DNA of 64,000 nt from Xenopus tropicalis. Taxonomy: Eukaryota > Chordata > Amphibia > Anura > Pipidae. The notes below the pieces were generated by a model. The model saw only the letters and a program-made list of their open reading frames with translations, was not told the origin of the DNA and ran no database searches. How positions within the stretch are numbered: the stretch's first letter is position 1; each line of letters begins with the position of its first letter. Shown here piece after piece: positions 22,959 through 34,819 of the stretch. A program made the translations under genes and the position numbers. The stretch lies in the NCBI RefSeq assembly GCF_000004195.4, contig NC_030683.2, positions 74,867,764 to 74,931,763 on the forward strand, read 5' to 3'.

Positions 22959-23918
22959 TGACCATACACACCTTAATATGACTTGTTGAAGAATGATGGT
23001 GCTCCCTTCACTATTATCATTGTAATCCCTTAATAAACCAGTTCTGTTATGTCTTAAAGCATGCTACTGGTATTCATACTGTGCTTGTTTTGTGTGAAGG
23101 CAGGTAATATGACCACATGTATACGTGATATTAAAATAGAATTGTGGCAAAGGCTGACAAAAGCTGAAACACACAGTGAATATCCTGTCTTTGCTCCAAA
23201 CTGTTATACTGCCTTACTGCTGCCTGACAATTACATGAATTTACCAAAGAAAAAAATTACAGATACTTATCTATCACATGAGCTCATTTCATCCATGATT
23301 TTTTGGTGCTTCTAGATTATTGAAAAAAAAAACTAATGGAATTGTTACTGATTGTTTCCCATTGAAGATAGTGGTAATTTTTCAGGAATATGGCATACCC
23401 CCAAGTTTTTCAGCATGGCCGTCCATTTTTCTTATCTCTCCATTAGCCTGCCATCATTCTATCATAATCTCCTCACACTCAAAGGACCAACATTTCTCTG
23501 CAGAAGCTGTTTCTTACATTTTATTGTCCCCTGTGCTGCAACCTGTTTGCAGTAAATAACTGCCACTAATAAATGCATTCGTTTTTTAAGGAGTTATAGG
23601 ATATTTATCAGATATAAAATAATAAAAAAAAAACTCTGTATCTGAGGGGGTTAAAAATCTAGAGATATTCCACAGTAACACCATAGTATATGGGATTTTA
23701 ACTTAACTAAGTAATTGTGAGAGTATATGAAAAAAAAGTGTATACATATGATTAATTACAGAACCTCCATTTCTCTTTAAACCTGATGGAGCATAATCAG
23801 CATTTTAATGTAGGATACCAATCATGACATCCTCCACCGCATCCTTACTCTAACCTAACTAACCAATGAAATGCCTGACACTATCATAATGGAATAATAC
23901 TGGCCACAGCTTTATTAA

Positions 23919-24375
23919 AAAAGAACTATACCCCCAGGTGCAAAAAGCACCCTTAATTATCATTGCCTAGACCCCCCTCACCTCTCATTTATCACATAGT
24001 TTTTAAGTTTACACTATGTCCCTATCGCTAACCGCTAGCAAAAAATGCAGAGTAGTGCAGCCGCGTACTTCGCAGACATCTTCTAACTGACTGAAGACTC
24101 TTCGTGTCTCACCGCCGACACCTAACTTGCTTGTGCATGCGCAGTTGAAGCGGATTTCCTGCTACCTACAACTGAGCATGCGCAAGCAGGTTCATGAGAC
24201 CTGAAGTGTCTTCAGTCGGTAAGAAGATGTCGGCTGCGCTTCTCTGCATTGTTAGCTAGTGGTTAACGATAGGGACAGAGTACAAACTTAAAAACTATGC
24301 GATAAGGGAGAGGTGAGGGGGGTCTAGTCAATGATAATTAAGGGTGCTTTTTGTATCCGGGGGTATAGTTCTCCT
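23919..24375. mobile_element. T2-like TTAA MITE (457 bp)
   Basis: Bounded by TTAA at 23915-23918 and 24376-24379. The ends are long inverted repeats: aagaactatacccccaggtg then caaaaagcacccttaattat on the left, and the complement of aattaagggtgctttttg then cgggggtatagttctcct on the right. The terminus AGGAGAAC and TTAA target fit the Xenopus T2/Kolobok group. The interior has a further inversion (gcgtacttcgcagacatcttc against gaagatgtcggctgcgc). Confidence 0.85.
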
Positions 24376-26479
24376 TTAAGATTACAAAAATACATTCCAT
24401 TAAATAGAACATCATAACATGCCTGATATAAACAAACTGCGAATTGAACATTGTAATACATAAACATTAATATCAACTGAACCCCTGTCAGTCTGCCATT
24501 CCATACCTAAAATGATATCCTCCAGCCACAACACCTCCTAGCACAGAGGATAGTCCGCCAATCTGGAACAAGTCTAGAGCCTCCATCATACGTGGAGTCC
24601 ATATACTAAAAGATACTAACCACACTCCCTCCACAATAATGGTCACCAATCTTAGGGGTTTAACTATCCCACTAATATATGTATACCTCTCTTAGTGGCA
24701 CAAATTTTACCCGGCAGAGTGACCAGGGCCCATCCAGTTGCTGTGACAAATACCACCATTATGAAGGATGACTAATTACCATTTTTTGGGCCTCGCTGAC
24801 TAACAACTAGTGTACCCCAGCATGGGCACCTGCCTGGGTCATTCCATCCCTCCTCCAAGCTTGCCTGCTGTCCATGACAGTCCATGGATAACATGAATTA
24901 GAAAAGCTAAAGTTTTATATAAAAGTGATTTGGGACTGGTTCAAGGCAAAAATACAATCTCAGGGCCTCTAGAGTCCATTCCATTCTTAATAGATCCAAA
25001 GATCTGCAGGTTACAGTATGATTGGGGAATACATTATTTTCTATTGGTGTTTTAAAAATTCTGATCCCACCCATACCACCAGTATGTGATATTACGTATG
25101 TGATACTGCTAGAATTTTTTTTTGTCAGGTTGTCCAGCATCATCATCATGGTGTGCATGGAGGTGATACAAAGACCAGACAGACTTGATTGTTCAAAATT
25201 GTTCATAATATAAATTTTAAAACATATTGAATTAATTAAAACAAATTACATTATTTGGCAAATATAGCTATTCAGTAGAACAATATATTCACTGTGAGAA
25301 GCAAGAGATACATAATATCACTGAATATATGTGATCCAGCACAGGAATACTAGAATTGATATGTCTTATATGAATTATAAAGTGTATTGATAAGAAAATA
25401 ATTTTGGCCAGAAATATTCTTCTTCCTCTCTGACTGGTAAATGAAAAAGGAAGGGAGGTAGCTCAGTGTGTATTGTTTTGACAAGGTGGCACAGTACAAT
25501 GCAGCCGCATCTTTACATGCACCCTCCCATTTAAGTGTGTAATAACCCAATAATTGCAAAGGTTATGTGTGAAAATATGTTTTAAGCAGGAACTGGTTGC
25601 AGCCTTATCTTTTGGTCAAGTGTGAACATACAGACCAAACACAGACATTTAAAGACAGGAAATAGTTCTACCCTGCCATCCAGTGAAACATACACATATA
25701 GCATGTTGTTCATATTGTCCATGTAACAGTCCAAAACTGTCTTTTTAGTCAGCCAATTAGCAAAGCCTGGTGCTGCCCAACATGGGCCTACCTATGAGCT
25801 TTCAATACTTGCCCAAGGTTTAAACTTAATGTTATCAAATATCTGTAAAGTACCAGCTGATGGTTACTCACTTTTTCATTTTCTATTTTTCTAGGGCAAT
25901 TTGTCAATATCTTAAAATTAAATAGAACAAAATATTCCTAACAATATTACAAATAAGAATAAAGCTTATTATTCTCCAAAAGTCATTTATTCCTTTTGGA
26001 TACAACCGTATCTAATTTCTTTATCCAAGAGGCCTGTTGCTGTAATAATTAAGGGGGGGTCGATAATAAACATTGGGCAAATGTGCACCTAAGCAGCAAC
26101 CTCTGGCAATCTATCAAATGTTTGCTTTCAGTGTTGTACAAGTTGTACCTAGAGCTGCTTGAAAAAAATTGCTAATTGCTGACTGGTTGGTATGAGTTGC
26201 TGACCATGTGTATAGTTACCCAGTGTTTATAAATGAGACCCACTGTGTTCAATATTATCCATTCCCTCCTTTGGGTTGGGTTCTTTAAGGCCCCTAACAC
26301 TAACCATTTCAGCTGTAGTACATTGTTGTTCAATCCATTAAAATTTGTAGACACCGGTGTAGTTTTGGGTATTATTAGGCACACCTAAAAATAAATCCAA
26401 CCAGGTAGTATCGTATAGGTATAGGTACTTTGTATCCCACATTAAAATTAATGAACCATATGTTTATGTGAAACTGTAC

Positions 26480-27080
26480 CACAATTTCCTCCTCCTCAAC
26501 CAACAGGAATGCACCCCCAACCCTGTCTGCTTCTCAAAAACATCCTGGATATCTAGACCCAAGTCCACCTCAGGATCAAACAATAATGGGGATGGGTTGT
26601 CCCCCAGAACTGAGTTGGCAGATGATGCCGCTTACTTCATCCCTGCAGCAGATGAGGTAGCCTGAGTGAGCCAGTCTACCACTGCCTCTGCCTGCTGCAA
26701 TTGTATTGCATGTGGCACAGTCCTGTGTGTGCCAGGTGTCCACTGCAACCCAATAACAAAGCTTGCTGCTGTTGCTGCACAACATTGCCCACACTGGGCA
26801 CAGCACATGGGCTGGGCTGTTGTGGGGCAGCATGCCCATGACCAGTACCATGCCCCTTTCCACAAGGGAAATTTGTGCCAAAACAAAAAAATGACATACC
26901 AGCACTGCTGCTTTAGGAATCCATGCCTGATGTTTCTGGACTGCAGTCCCCAGCATTTTCATAGCTATCTGTTTAAGTATGCTGGCAATTGCAGTCCATC
27001 AACATACAAAAAGCCTTGGTTGGCAAAAAGTGTTACCATTCCATTTAATAAAAATGCATCTGTCCAACTGAAAACTGAAT
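26480..27080. other. Unrecognised TGC/CA-rich block, open on several frames
   Basis: A block with overlapping open frames on both strands (139 codons from 26666 plus, 128 codons ending at 26576 minus). The plus frame is Cys/His/Ala-rich and matches no family I recognise. There are no convincing splice sites. Both-strand openness suggests composition (TGC/GCA words) rather than coding, and it may be part of an undescribed repeat. Confidence 0.3.
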
Positions 27081-27184
27081 ATTAGTTGACATGCAGATGT
27101 TAAAAACAGTAAAATCTTGATGACTGATGACCCCATACATAGCCAGTGTTGTGTTACATGCACAAACTATATAAATATGTTTAA

Positions 27185-27945
27185 AGGACAAGGAAAGTCA
27201 AAATCTATTAAGCACACTATAAAGTAGTACTACTATTGCTGTGTAAAAATGCTATATTTCAGGCTTGCCTAATGAAAGATTTACAGAGATACACTTAATA
27301 CAAACTACATACTTGTTTTAGTGAACGGCGCCACCATCTTTATCAAGGGATGCCCATTCCCTCACCGTCTCTACTGCGCATGTGTCCCCAACATCCTGCA
27401 TCTTTGTCCGCCTCACAAACCAACTCGCCACCGCCCCCCCCCCCCCAACTGCTCCCCGCACCTGCCGGCTGCTTCTTGCTCACAACTCTGGCTCACACAA
27501 CAACTCCCAGACCTGCCCCCCCCCCCCCCGCTTTGATCCCAGCTCCGCTCTCCCCCTCCACACCTGCTGGCTGCGTCTTGCTCACAGCTCACACAACAAC
27601 TGCGCACACATCAGGAGCGCACCGGCTCACACACCAACTGCGCCCACCAGTTCCCCCCCCGCTGATCTGCTTGCTGCGTCCTATACTGCATTGCCATGGC
27701 AACCGGACGCTAGGTGGAGCGCTCCTGATGTGTGCACATGTGCTAACTGAAGATCTGGTCGCAGTGTCTGTGTAGGAGTGTTGCATTATGGGAATCTTCT
27801 CTACCCAGCTCAGCGTTTTTTCTTCCTGTTTGGCTTCTGATCTTCTGAACAGGTGAAATATGGGGAGACTTAAGGGCACTATTGAGACAGCTGAAGGTAT
27901 GCCTGCAGCTTGAGATTAACTCTTTACTAGCCTTTCCTTCTCCTT
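27185..27945. mobile_element. T2-like TTAA MITE (761 bp)
   Basis: TTAA at 27181-27184 and 27946-27949 flank AGGACAAGGAAAGTC on the left and, as complement on the right, AGGAGAAGGAAAG. The interior is C-rich with runs at about 27437-27448 and 27517-27530, so short open frames there are artefacts. The 3' UTR contains a lone similar end (ctttccttgtcctttaa, 34158-34174). Confidence 0.8.
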
Positions 27946-28583
27946 TAAAGGTTTTATTTCTGGATTTTCTAGCACAGTAAAGCAGATTCTTTGTCATTTA
28001 ACAAGAAATCTTCATCCTGTCAGCACAATAACAATAGCCTAGCAGTAGACCCGGTGCTACTACATTATGGTTCCCCTGACAATTATTGTTCTGCTGTTAC
28101 CTATAGGGTCTATTAGATTTCAGAGCTTTTCTGTGGAAAAACAAGTACAGTAGAATTAATCTCTTTCCAGTAGAATCAATTTACTTTTTGGCACTTCGAT
28201 TCAATCACAATAATGAATAGAAATGTTATTCTACATTATTGTGTCCTAGTAGTGAATTCTGTAGGAGATGTGTTTACAACACCATATTCATTAAGGGTGG
28301 GATAAAATATGCAGGATTACCTTCTCCTGTCCCTACGCATTCCCTAATTTGTGGGTCATTCAGACGTGCAAATTAGAGGAATTGATTTTAGTGCAAAGCC
28401 CAAATGTGCCCCAAACCCAAGTCCTTCTGGAAAGAGCCCTATGGATCGCAATTTTGTATTTCAGGCCTTTGTCACTAGCTTAACATTTAAGTAATCATGA
28501 ATGTAACTTGTGAATCTATCTTAAAATGTATAAAATAGTTCATCAATGCAATATGTTTACCAATTTACCAATTTTATTTGCAG

Positions 28584-28654
28584 TTGAAATTATTTCACGG
28601 AGTGGGGAGCCTGAATGTAAGAATCCTGTTGCTTTGTACATACTGAAAGATAAG
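28584..28654 (+). CDS. hepacam: hepacam exon 6: cytoplasmic segment
   Basis: Acceptor ttatttgcag precedes 28584 and donor gtgaga follows 28654; 71 bp, entering in phase 1 and leaving in phase 0. Encodes V-EIISRSGEPECKNPVALYI and LKDK. The R-S-G-E...K-N-P-x-A-L-Y-I-L-K-D-K pattern is characteristic of the GlialCAM tail and confirms the assignment. No alternative frame gives a comparable match. Confidence 0.95.
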
Positions 28655-29765
28655 GTGAGAATAACCCCTTTTACTTAGAGATCTATTAAATAGATCAAAA
28701 AAGAGGAATATACACAAGTTATCATCTTGGTAAACTGTAACAGTATTAAAGTTTTTAAAAAAAGGTTTAAAACCGTTTGAAACATTTTTAGTGCTTTAAA
28801 AGTTATTTGTATGTGTAATTACTATTGAAAGGAGATTTTGCTTAAAAGGACTTCCTAAATGAAACCCCTAATATACCTATCACTGTAATCCCTTCCTTCA
28901 AAACGTATGATCAAATACCTTTTGATATGCTAAAATCCAGCTGCAAAACAGTTATTCTCTTTCTGCATCATTTGAAATCCTGGGGAGGAGGGACTAAAAC
29001 ACTGATGTTACAAATTGTAACAACTCCACAACTTAAAGCATGCAGGCACTACATAACCCACAATGCATTGCACTGTGATGTTCCTTTCCTTATTAACGTG
29101 TGCAGGGAATTGTGGGATTTGAAGGATGCAGGGTGAAGACTGTCAACTACTGTTACATTCTCAAAGTAGTCGGCCAATCAGCAGGAGAATAGGGGACTAG
29201 GCTTAGGTAACTGTTTGAAACCACATAAAAATCATGAAAAGGTTGCATATTTTTCAGTTGATGTATATTGCAAAGTTGCTTGAGATTGTGTGTACTTGTT
29301 TTCTTTTATGTTTTCTTAAGGTTTTCTTTTATTAGACAAAAGTTTATTTTTGGGTTGACTTGTCCTATAATACTTACTTACAATCTGTAGTGAGGATTAA
29401 TGAAGAGAGAGGTGGACTCTACTGCAGTTGTACTGATTTACTCCATGTCAAAGAGCATGATGGTGTTCAACTGCACTCATCAGTTTTGCACTCATCAGTT
29501 TTATAGCCAGAGAGATGATAAATGGGAAACATATGAAACTGCTAGTAATCCTTCAAATAATAAAAAGAAAAATGATGAGAAAAAAAGGGAGACAGAAAAA
29601 TGGTGCATGGTCCACAGTAATAGCCTGTAATTGTACAAATGAATGGTTCCTGCAAAGAGTCAACTACCCAGAGATACCTGTGGCAGTTAGTAAGGAATAT
29701 AGTTCCTAAGCCCTATCTGTTAGCAATAGGCTACAGACTAACCCCCATATGTAATTAAAGACACT

Positions 29766-30513
29766 GGGGCTCATTTATCAATGCAACACATCCCAGTGCT
29801 GTAATAGTCACAGAGGCAAAACTTTTGCCCTGCACATAAGTAAATTTAACAGTATAGCGCAAACACGGTTGCTTAAAGTTTCATGGGCTAGTTTTGAAGC
29901 AAACGGCTGCGCCATACAAACATGTGCATATGACATCGGGAAACTTGTCATAAATTATATGCAAAGATGGCGCAAGGTTACGTCTACATTTTTGGCGCAC
30001 GGATGAACACAAAATCAATTTGGTTGCGTTTGTTATATCGCACAGTTGTGCATTGTTGTGCAACTGCCTTTATAAATGGTTTTATTAATGACATACAGTA
30101 CCTAACTTAATTACAATAAATATTGTAGCGCAAATTTGCGAATATACTAGCGCAAATGGTGAAGAACGCGTAGTCAGAAATACGCCACAAATGAACAGGC
30201 ATAAAGATTTCAATGCAGCCGCACCTGCGCAGATCTGCATCTGCATATATACATGCAAATAGCACATATACACATGCAAAAGGCACACTCGCGCAAAAAT
30301 CGGGCACTTAAAACACACCCCTAGCTACACCACCAAAAAACACGTAGTTGCTTGTGACATTATTACCCAGTATTTGCGACATGCACATAAAAAGAACTGG
30401 TGTAAAAATAAATCAACCCACGCAATGTACCACATATGCAATTGCGCGTGCGCACAAAATGACGCATAATCATGAATGCGTCAACTTGTGCGCTGATGCG
30501 TTGATAAATCCCA
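29766..30513. mobile_element. MITE with GGGGCTCATTTATCAA-type ends
   Basis: The left end ggggctcatttatcaatgc is the inverse of gcgttgataaatccca on the right. The interior is rich in gcgcaaa/tgcgca words scattered in both orientations, unlike the surrounding AT-rich intron. No coding potential. No clear target duplication read. Confidence 0.7.
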
Positions 30514-32369
30514 CTAAGTTTTCCCAGAAGAAATTCTACCTCCTAATGGGTTGCTATGGGTTACTGCTCCTGGGCAAACTTAATGCCTTTTATTACAGAA
30601 CCCTTCTCAGTCTGTCTAGTTACATGCACTTATAATGTTTTAGATAATATTTTTCCTTACTAGATACATATAATACTTGTAAGAACCAGTAGATGTCTCT
30701 ATTGCTCTAGTAACCAGTATTTTAAGGCAGGTATCTCAAAATATAATTTTGTTCATATAAATTTAACTTTCAGCAAAACTGAAAATATATGAAGCAAATA
30801 TAATAATATGTATATGCAAATATAATAATGCAAACTGTAAGAAGAAGTTGAAAGGAGAATTATATATATAAAGAAGGTATCTGCTTCAGAACTAAACATA
30901 TACATACAATTACTTTTGTAAGCTGCAACAGGAAAACAGTTGACTGGGTTATTATTTATACATTACGAGTATTTTATGTTGTTCATTCTCACATAATGAT
31001 TACAAAATAATATATGGAATGGATTATGTTTTGCTTTTACATGACTTTGCTGAAGGAGCAGACAATATTTAATCAATGAATCACATTTATCCCGAAAGCT
31101 ATGCATTTATAGATCCTAGATTTCATTTTGTATGTTACTTTCCCATTACCCTAATGTACAGTTTTTCTGTATATGTTAGTGGTCTGTAAATAAAATTCAA
31201 TCATAAATAATAAGGGCATGTCATAAAGCAAAGTGCCTTAACTAGTCATTTTCCCTTAAGGGTGAGGACACACAAAGCATATAACCAGCTTCTCTCCACC
31301 TGCGTTTTGTAGTGAGGTAGTGAGAAGTGGATCTGCTCCTATACACTTCCAGGTTTAGCTGCACTTGAAAAGCTTGCAAAAATGCATGCATTTTTCAAAG
31401 TTGATCTCTGCTCCACAAGTGATATTAGCAGGTGATATAAAAAAAACAAAGCAATAAATACTATCTAATGACATCAACCAAATGCATTTATTCTGTACCC
31501 TAAAGACTTAGTTGACCTGATGATTCCATATATCCCTCAGCTACTGAGTGGCCCTTTAGAAAGAGTGTTTCGGAACTGTTACAAGAATTCAGAAAACCTT
31601 AAAGGGCCCCAGAGTTCACACCCCAAATGATGCAAGAAATGTACTAATAGAAAAGCAAATGTAACATCAACATTAATATTCGTACGCAGGTTGTGGCACA
31701 CTAAAATGCAAATGCACACAATTAACCTGGAATTGTAAGAAATAATGATGCATTATGGGTAAATTGCCTGCATATTTTGCACTTCAGGAATGAGCAGTGA
31801 TAAGTATTTTTATGATTCTGATCTTAATATCTCATATAATCTCAGATGCATTTTCTAAAGATGATTAAAGCTTTCCTATCAACTAAGCAAACACATAGAA
31901 AAATGCATTATTACATTATGTACTCCAAATATGAAGTGACAAGTATTTACATAAATAAGGAAAACTCTTATTTTCCCAGCAGATTGACTGAAGAAAATGT
32001 TTAACTTAAAATACATTAACTGACTGTGGAGGGGGCAGTTATATATACATATACAGTGTATATGCATTTTTTATGTGACCTTTGCTACTGCAGGAATAAT
32101 ATACCCATACCTAAGTCATTAAATAAATGCAGTTTTGTTTATTGGCACCAATGCCACTGAGGTGCCCTAGAAAAAAAACCCTGTGTTATTTAGGTACTAA
32201 CACAAGTTGCATTTATTTCACCCACTAGCACAGTTAAGGGCTCATTTATTAAAAGGGTGTAATGGGCAGAAGGGATATAGTAATTGAGGGATATAGTAAT
32301 TGAGGGAGTGATATCAGTAAGGTTAGCCTTTAAAGTCCTTAAATAATGCATATTTATGGAAATGACTTA

Positions 32370-32704
32370 AGCTGGCCATACACACACTGAGATTATCATA
32401 CAAAACCTCGTATCCTACGATATTCGGTGCGTGTATGGTGGCTCGAAGAGGCAACCAATATTCCAATATCCGCAGCAAAGGCTGCGGATATTGGTCATCT
32501 CGTCAATTGGCCAGGTTAAAAGATTTTGATCAGGCGCCATTGAAGGTGTCTGAGCAAAATCTACATTTAGGGCTGAATCGCCAGGTGGAAGTAGAATTTC
32601 TATTGTTTCTACCTCCATATGTGACGATTCAGCCCTATACATCAGTGGATGGCGGGAGCGATCATTTGTGCGACCAATCGTTATTGCTATGTGTATGGCC
32701 ACCT
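32370..32704. mobile_element. TTA-flanked Harbinger-like MITE (AGCTGGCCATACAC family), copy 1
   Basis: TTA at 32367-32369 and 32705-32707 flank AGCTGGCCATACACACAC on the left and gtgtatggccacct on the right. A relative in inverted internal orientation lies at 59978-60293; both share the blocks ttttgatcaggcgcc, gggctgaat, ttctaccacc-like and ttggccagg. The 3-bp TTA duplication is typical of Harbinger elements. Sits just upstream of exon 7. Confidence 0.8.
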
Positions 32705-32891
32705 TTACTTGTAATAGTAAAAAAATGGCAGATTTTATTTGTTGATAATTATATGATGGAAATAAAAAGTAGTGGTCATAGAAGATGACGCTATCCCTTT
32801 AAACACAGCCAAAAAGCTGTTGTATAGTAACAGTGCTTCAAAGAGGCCTGCTGTGACTTCAGACAGTACTAATAATTATTGTATATTTAAG

Positions 32892-33191
32892 GAATCTGTT
32901 GAAGCAGAAGAAGACTCACCAACAGAATCCAGAACTGCATCTGATCATGGGTCTCCAAGTTATGTCAGTACTTCGCCCTCTGGCAGATCCTCTGGTCCTC
33001 CAATTCACTCTGCACACAAGTGCCACCACACCCCAGCCAGGTCATCACCTACCAAAACAGAACATGTATCGCCATCTAGTTCACCTGCTGTGAGTTCTGA
33101 ACACAGAAGTAGTGCTCGTTCTGTTCGGACAATTGGAGCCCACAGTAACTGGAACAAAGAAGAAGTTAGAGCTGTGGAAAGCACAAACTAA
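32892..33191 (+). CDS. hepacam: hepacam exon 7: C-terminal cytoplasmic tail and stop
   Basis: Entered in phase 0 after ...LKDK; encodes 99 residues beginning ESVEAEEDSPTESRTASDHG and ending in VESTN, stop TAA at 33189-33191. The Ser/Pro-rich tail keeps the mammalian order (S-G-R-S-x-G-x-P-I-H-S-A, P-A-R-S, S-A-R-S-V-R-T-I-G-x-H), though it is less conserved than the ectodomain. The acceptor (tatatttaag|g) has a poor pyrimidine tract, but a consensus-like branch site tactaat lies at 32867-32873. Adding a typical exon 1 of about 33 residues, the protein is near 420 residues, close to the human 416. Confidence 0.92.
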   Translation, partial: ESVEAEEDSPTESRTASDHGSPSYVSTSPSGRSSGPPIHSAHKCHHTPARSSPTKTEHVSPSSSPAVSSEHRSSARSVRTIGAHSNWNKEEVRAVESTN

Positions 33192-33689
33192 TTCTTGTAG
33201 TAATGTTGGTGGCTATTAATAGGAATTTTTGCTGCATGCCATATACACAATCAGTATGACTTGGACTCACAATTTATAGGATATAGGGATACTATTATCA
33301 TATAATTTCCCATTCCCCTTTTTTGACTTTATACTATTTAAATCCGAAAATGATACTTAAATATATTAAGGCTTCTCCATCAGTGTTTCTTCTAATTAAT
33401 TTTAGCCATATGAGAAAAAATAATCTTTTGTGCGCATTTTGAAAAACTTCACAAACGTGTGTGTCCAAATAAGGAATGAAATAAGTGGTTTCACCCAAAT
33501 TACTCTTTGTAAAGCATTATTTGTTTTTTCTGGCCTCAAGACTTTGTGATGCTTGCCTTTTTAGGCTTGTGTAACACTTGGTGATTCTCTGTGCCCAATG
33601 AACACCAAATGCCTGCAGTGTAGCATTTTACGCTAACACAATGGTCCAAAGGCTTTCCTATGGCTGGGTTGCATGATACTTTGATAATC

Positions 33690-33905
33690 CTATCAAAGTA
33701 ACTCCACAGCATTCACACCTCTGTGAATTTCAGGTGTCACTTCTCTAAAGAGTTACAAAGTGCCATTGTGATTGGATTAGTAGAAGAGTATATATGCTTG
33801 AGGACTTCCCATACCAGTCAGTTGAACTGAAGAAGCTGCTCGGATGAGTAGTGAAACATCTTCAATGATTGCTTAGCAAGTCCAGTTGCTTTAGATTTAC
33901 TTATA
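33690..33905 (+). repeat. SINE-like dispersed repeat in the 3' UTR
   Basis: The block ttgaactgaagaagctgctc, ggatgagtagtgaaacatctt and aagtccagttgc matches, from memory, a repeat widespread in fish and frog genomes. The preceding part (gccattgtgattggat) recurs at 11560-11576. Boundaries are approximate and family naming is not attempted. Confidence 0.45.
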
Positions 33906-33936
33906 CTAGATAGTTTTATATATGGTTATACTATTA

Positions 33937-34139
33937 GGCTTCTATTTATTATGCGGTGTAAAATGAAATTCACCAAAAAAACTGTATTAGATAAATGACG
34001 AATTTTGGCATCCGAACGCAAGATTTTACACCATTATTTTATGTAAATTCTGGCAGAAGAAAACACTTTTTTTGTATCAAGCTTGGCGATGTGTGGCAAA
34101 TTTTGTTGCCGTTTTTACACAGTATAATAAATAGGCCCC
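33937..34139. mobile_element. TTA-flanked MITE (203 bp) inside the 3' UTR
   Basis: TTA at 33934-33936 and 34140-34142. The left end GGCTTCTATTTATTATGCGG and the complement of the right end GGGGCCTATTTATTATACTG pair as imperfect inverted repeats. If transcribed in the 3' UTR it could form a hairpin of about 27 bp at the ends. Confidence 0.75.
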
Positions 34140-34315
34140 TTATTGTATTTACATTTCCCTTTCCTTGTCCTTTAAGTCAGCAGATGTGACATACCCTATA
34201 ATTCGAGCCATAAAAACTGTATTTTGTTTTAACATGAATGTAATTAGTGTGACCTGACAGACAGAAAATCCATATTTGTAAAACCTCTATGCAACAGAAA
34301 AGGTTATTACAACTG

Positions 34316-34336
34316 CATATATATATATATACTGTG

Positions 34337-34376
<40 letters not shown>
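34316..34376 (+). repeat. (TA)n microsatellite, interrupted
   Basis: Alternating TA with a ctgtgtatgta interruption; continues less perfectly to about 34420. Expected to be polymorphic. Confidence 0.85.
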
Positions 34377-34696
34377 CATATAAATAAAGATATACATACA
34401 TACATATATATATATGATAAATCGCAGTATGCAACACTGGTGCATATTGTGCAACATTACTTCCTGTATTCTTACAGCCATGCAGCATTTTTCACATTGA
34501 TAGAAGCGTCCCTTTAATGATTCATAATTTTTGGGATAAAGCTTGTTTGTAGGCTATACCACTTAGATTTCTGCTTTATAACAGAATGCATTTTGATCCT
34601 TGCAACTAGTAGTAACAAATTTAGAGTAGCAAATTTACTATATATTCTATAGTGCTTAAAGTGCTAAGTCCCTGTCTTCACAGAATGTGCAACCGA

Positions 34697-34702
34697 AATA
34701 AA
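34697..34702 (+). terminator. hepacam: Candidate hepacam poly(A) signal AATAAA
   Basis: AATAAA is followed 16-40 bases later by a GT-rich stretch (tgtatgtgtttgtgttatc), the expected downstream element. An earlier AATAAA at 34383 has AT-rich surroundings and no clear GT element, so 34697 is preferred. Confidence 0.55.
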
Positions 34703-34819
34703 GTGTATTGTTGACCTATTGTATGTGTTTGTGTTATCATGGACATTAGGCTGTAGAATCAACAAGTGAATTATGTTGCATAATAAGATACATTTATCTC
34801 AGAAAAGATATTCTTGGCC

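Larger units (their letters stand above)
21830..28583 (+). other. hepacam: hepacam intron 5 (6.8 kb)
   Basis: Phase-1 intron. It contains a C15 tract (22245-22259), a small foldback repeat (22831-22958), TTAA MITEs at 23919-24375 and 27185-27945, and a MITE remnant around 26060-26235 (gcaacctctggcaatctatc to gctgactggttggtatgag). It also holds a CA/TG-rich block at 26480-27080. Nothing recognised in 21830-22240, 22960-23915, 24380-26050 or 27950-28580. Confidence 0.85.
28655..32891 (+). other. hepacam: hepacam intron 6 (4.2 kb)
   Basis: Phase-0 intron. It contains a MITE-like remnant around 29035-29125 (cataacccacaatgcattgc, gggaattgtgggatttg), a large inverted-end MITE (29766-30513), a repeat at 30530-30605 (gggttgctatgggttactgc) and a TTA MITE (32370-32704) only 187 bp before exon 7. 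About 31255-31400 begins like the gaagacaca-type MITEs (ttaagggtgaggacacac). Nothing recognised in 30660-31250 or 31400-32360. Confidence 0.85.
33192..34720 (+). other. hepacam: hepacam 3' UTR (inferred extent)
   Basis: About 1.5 kb from the stop codon to a poly(A) signal at 34697. It includes a SINE-like repeat (about 33690-33905), a TTA MITE (33937-34139), a lone T2-like end (34158-34174) and an interrupted (TA)n tract (34316-34376). A second AATAAA lies at 34383-34388. Which site is used cannot be told from sequence. Confidence 0.5.

Noticed and set aside
27321..27879. Proline- and serine-rich open frames on both strands
   Set aside because: They result from C-runs inside the T2-like MITE at 27185-27945.
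32772..32891. In-frame extension of hepacam exon 7 upstream of the acceptor
   Set aside because: It reads without a stop, but using the upstream AG at 32862 breaks the phase-0 join from exon 6, and the extra residues do not resemble the GlialCAM tail.
34287..34488. Minus-strand open frames rich in Ile and Tyr
   Set aside because: They are translations of the (TA)n microsatellite.
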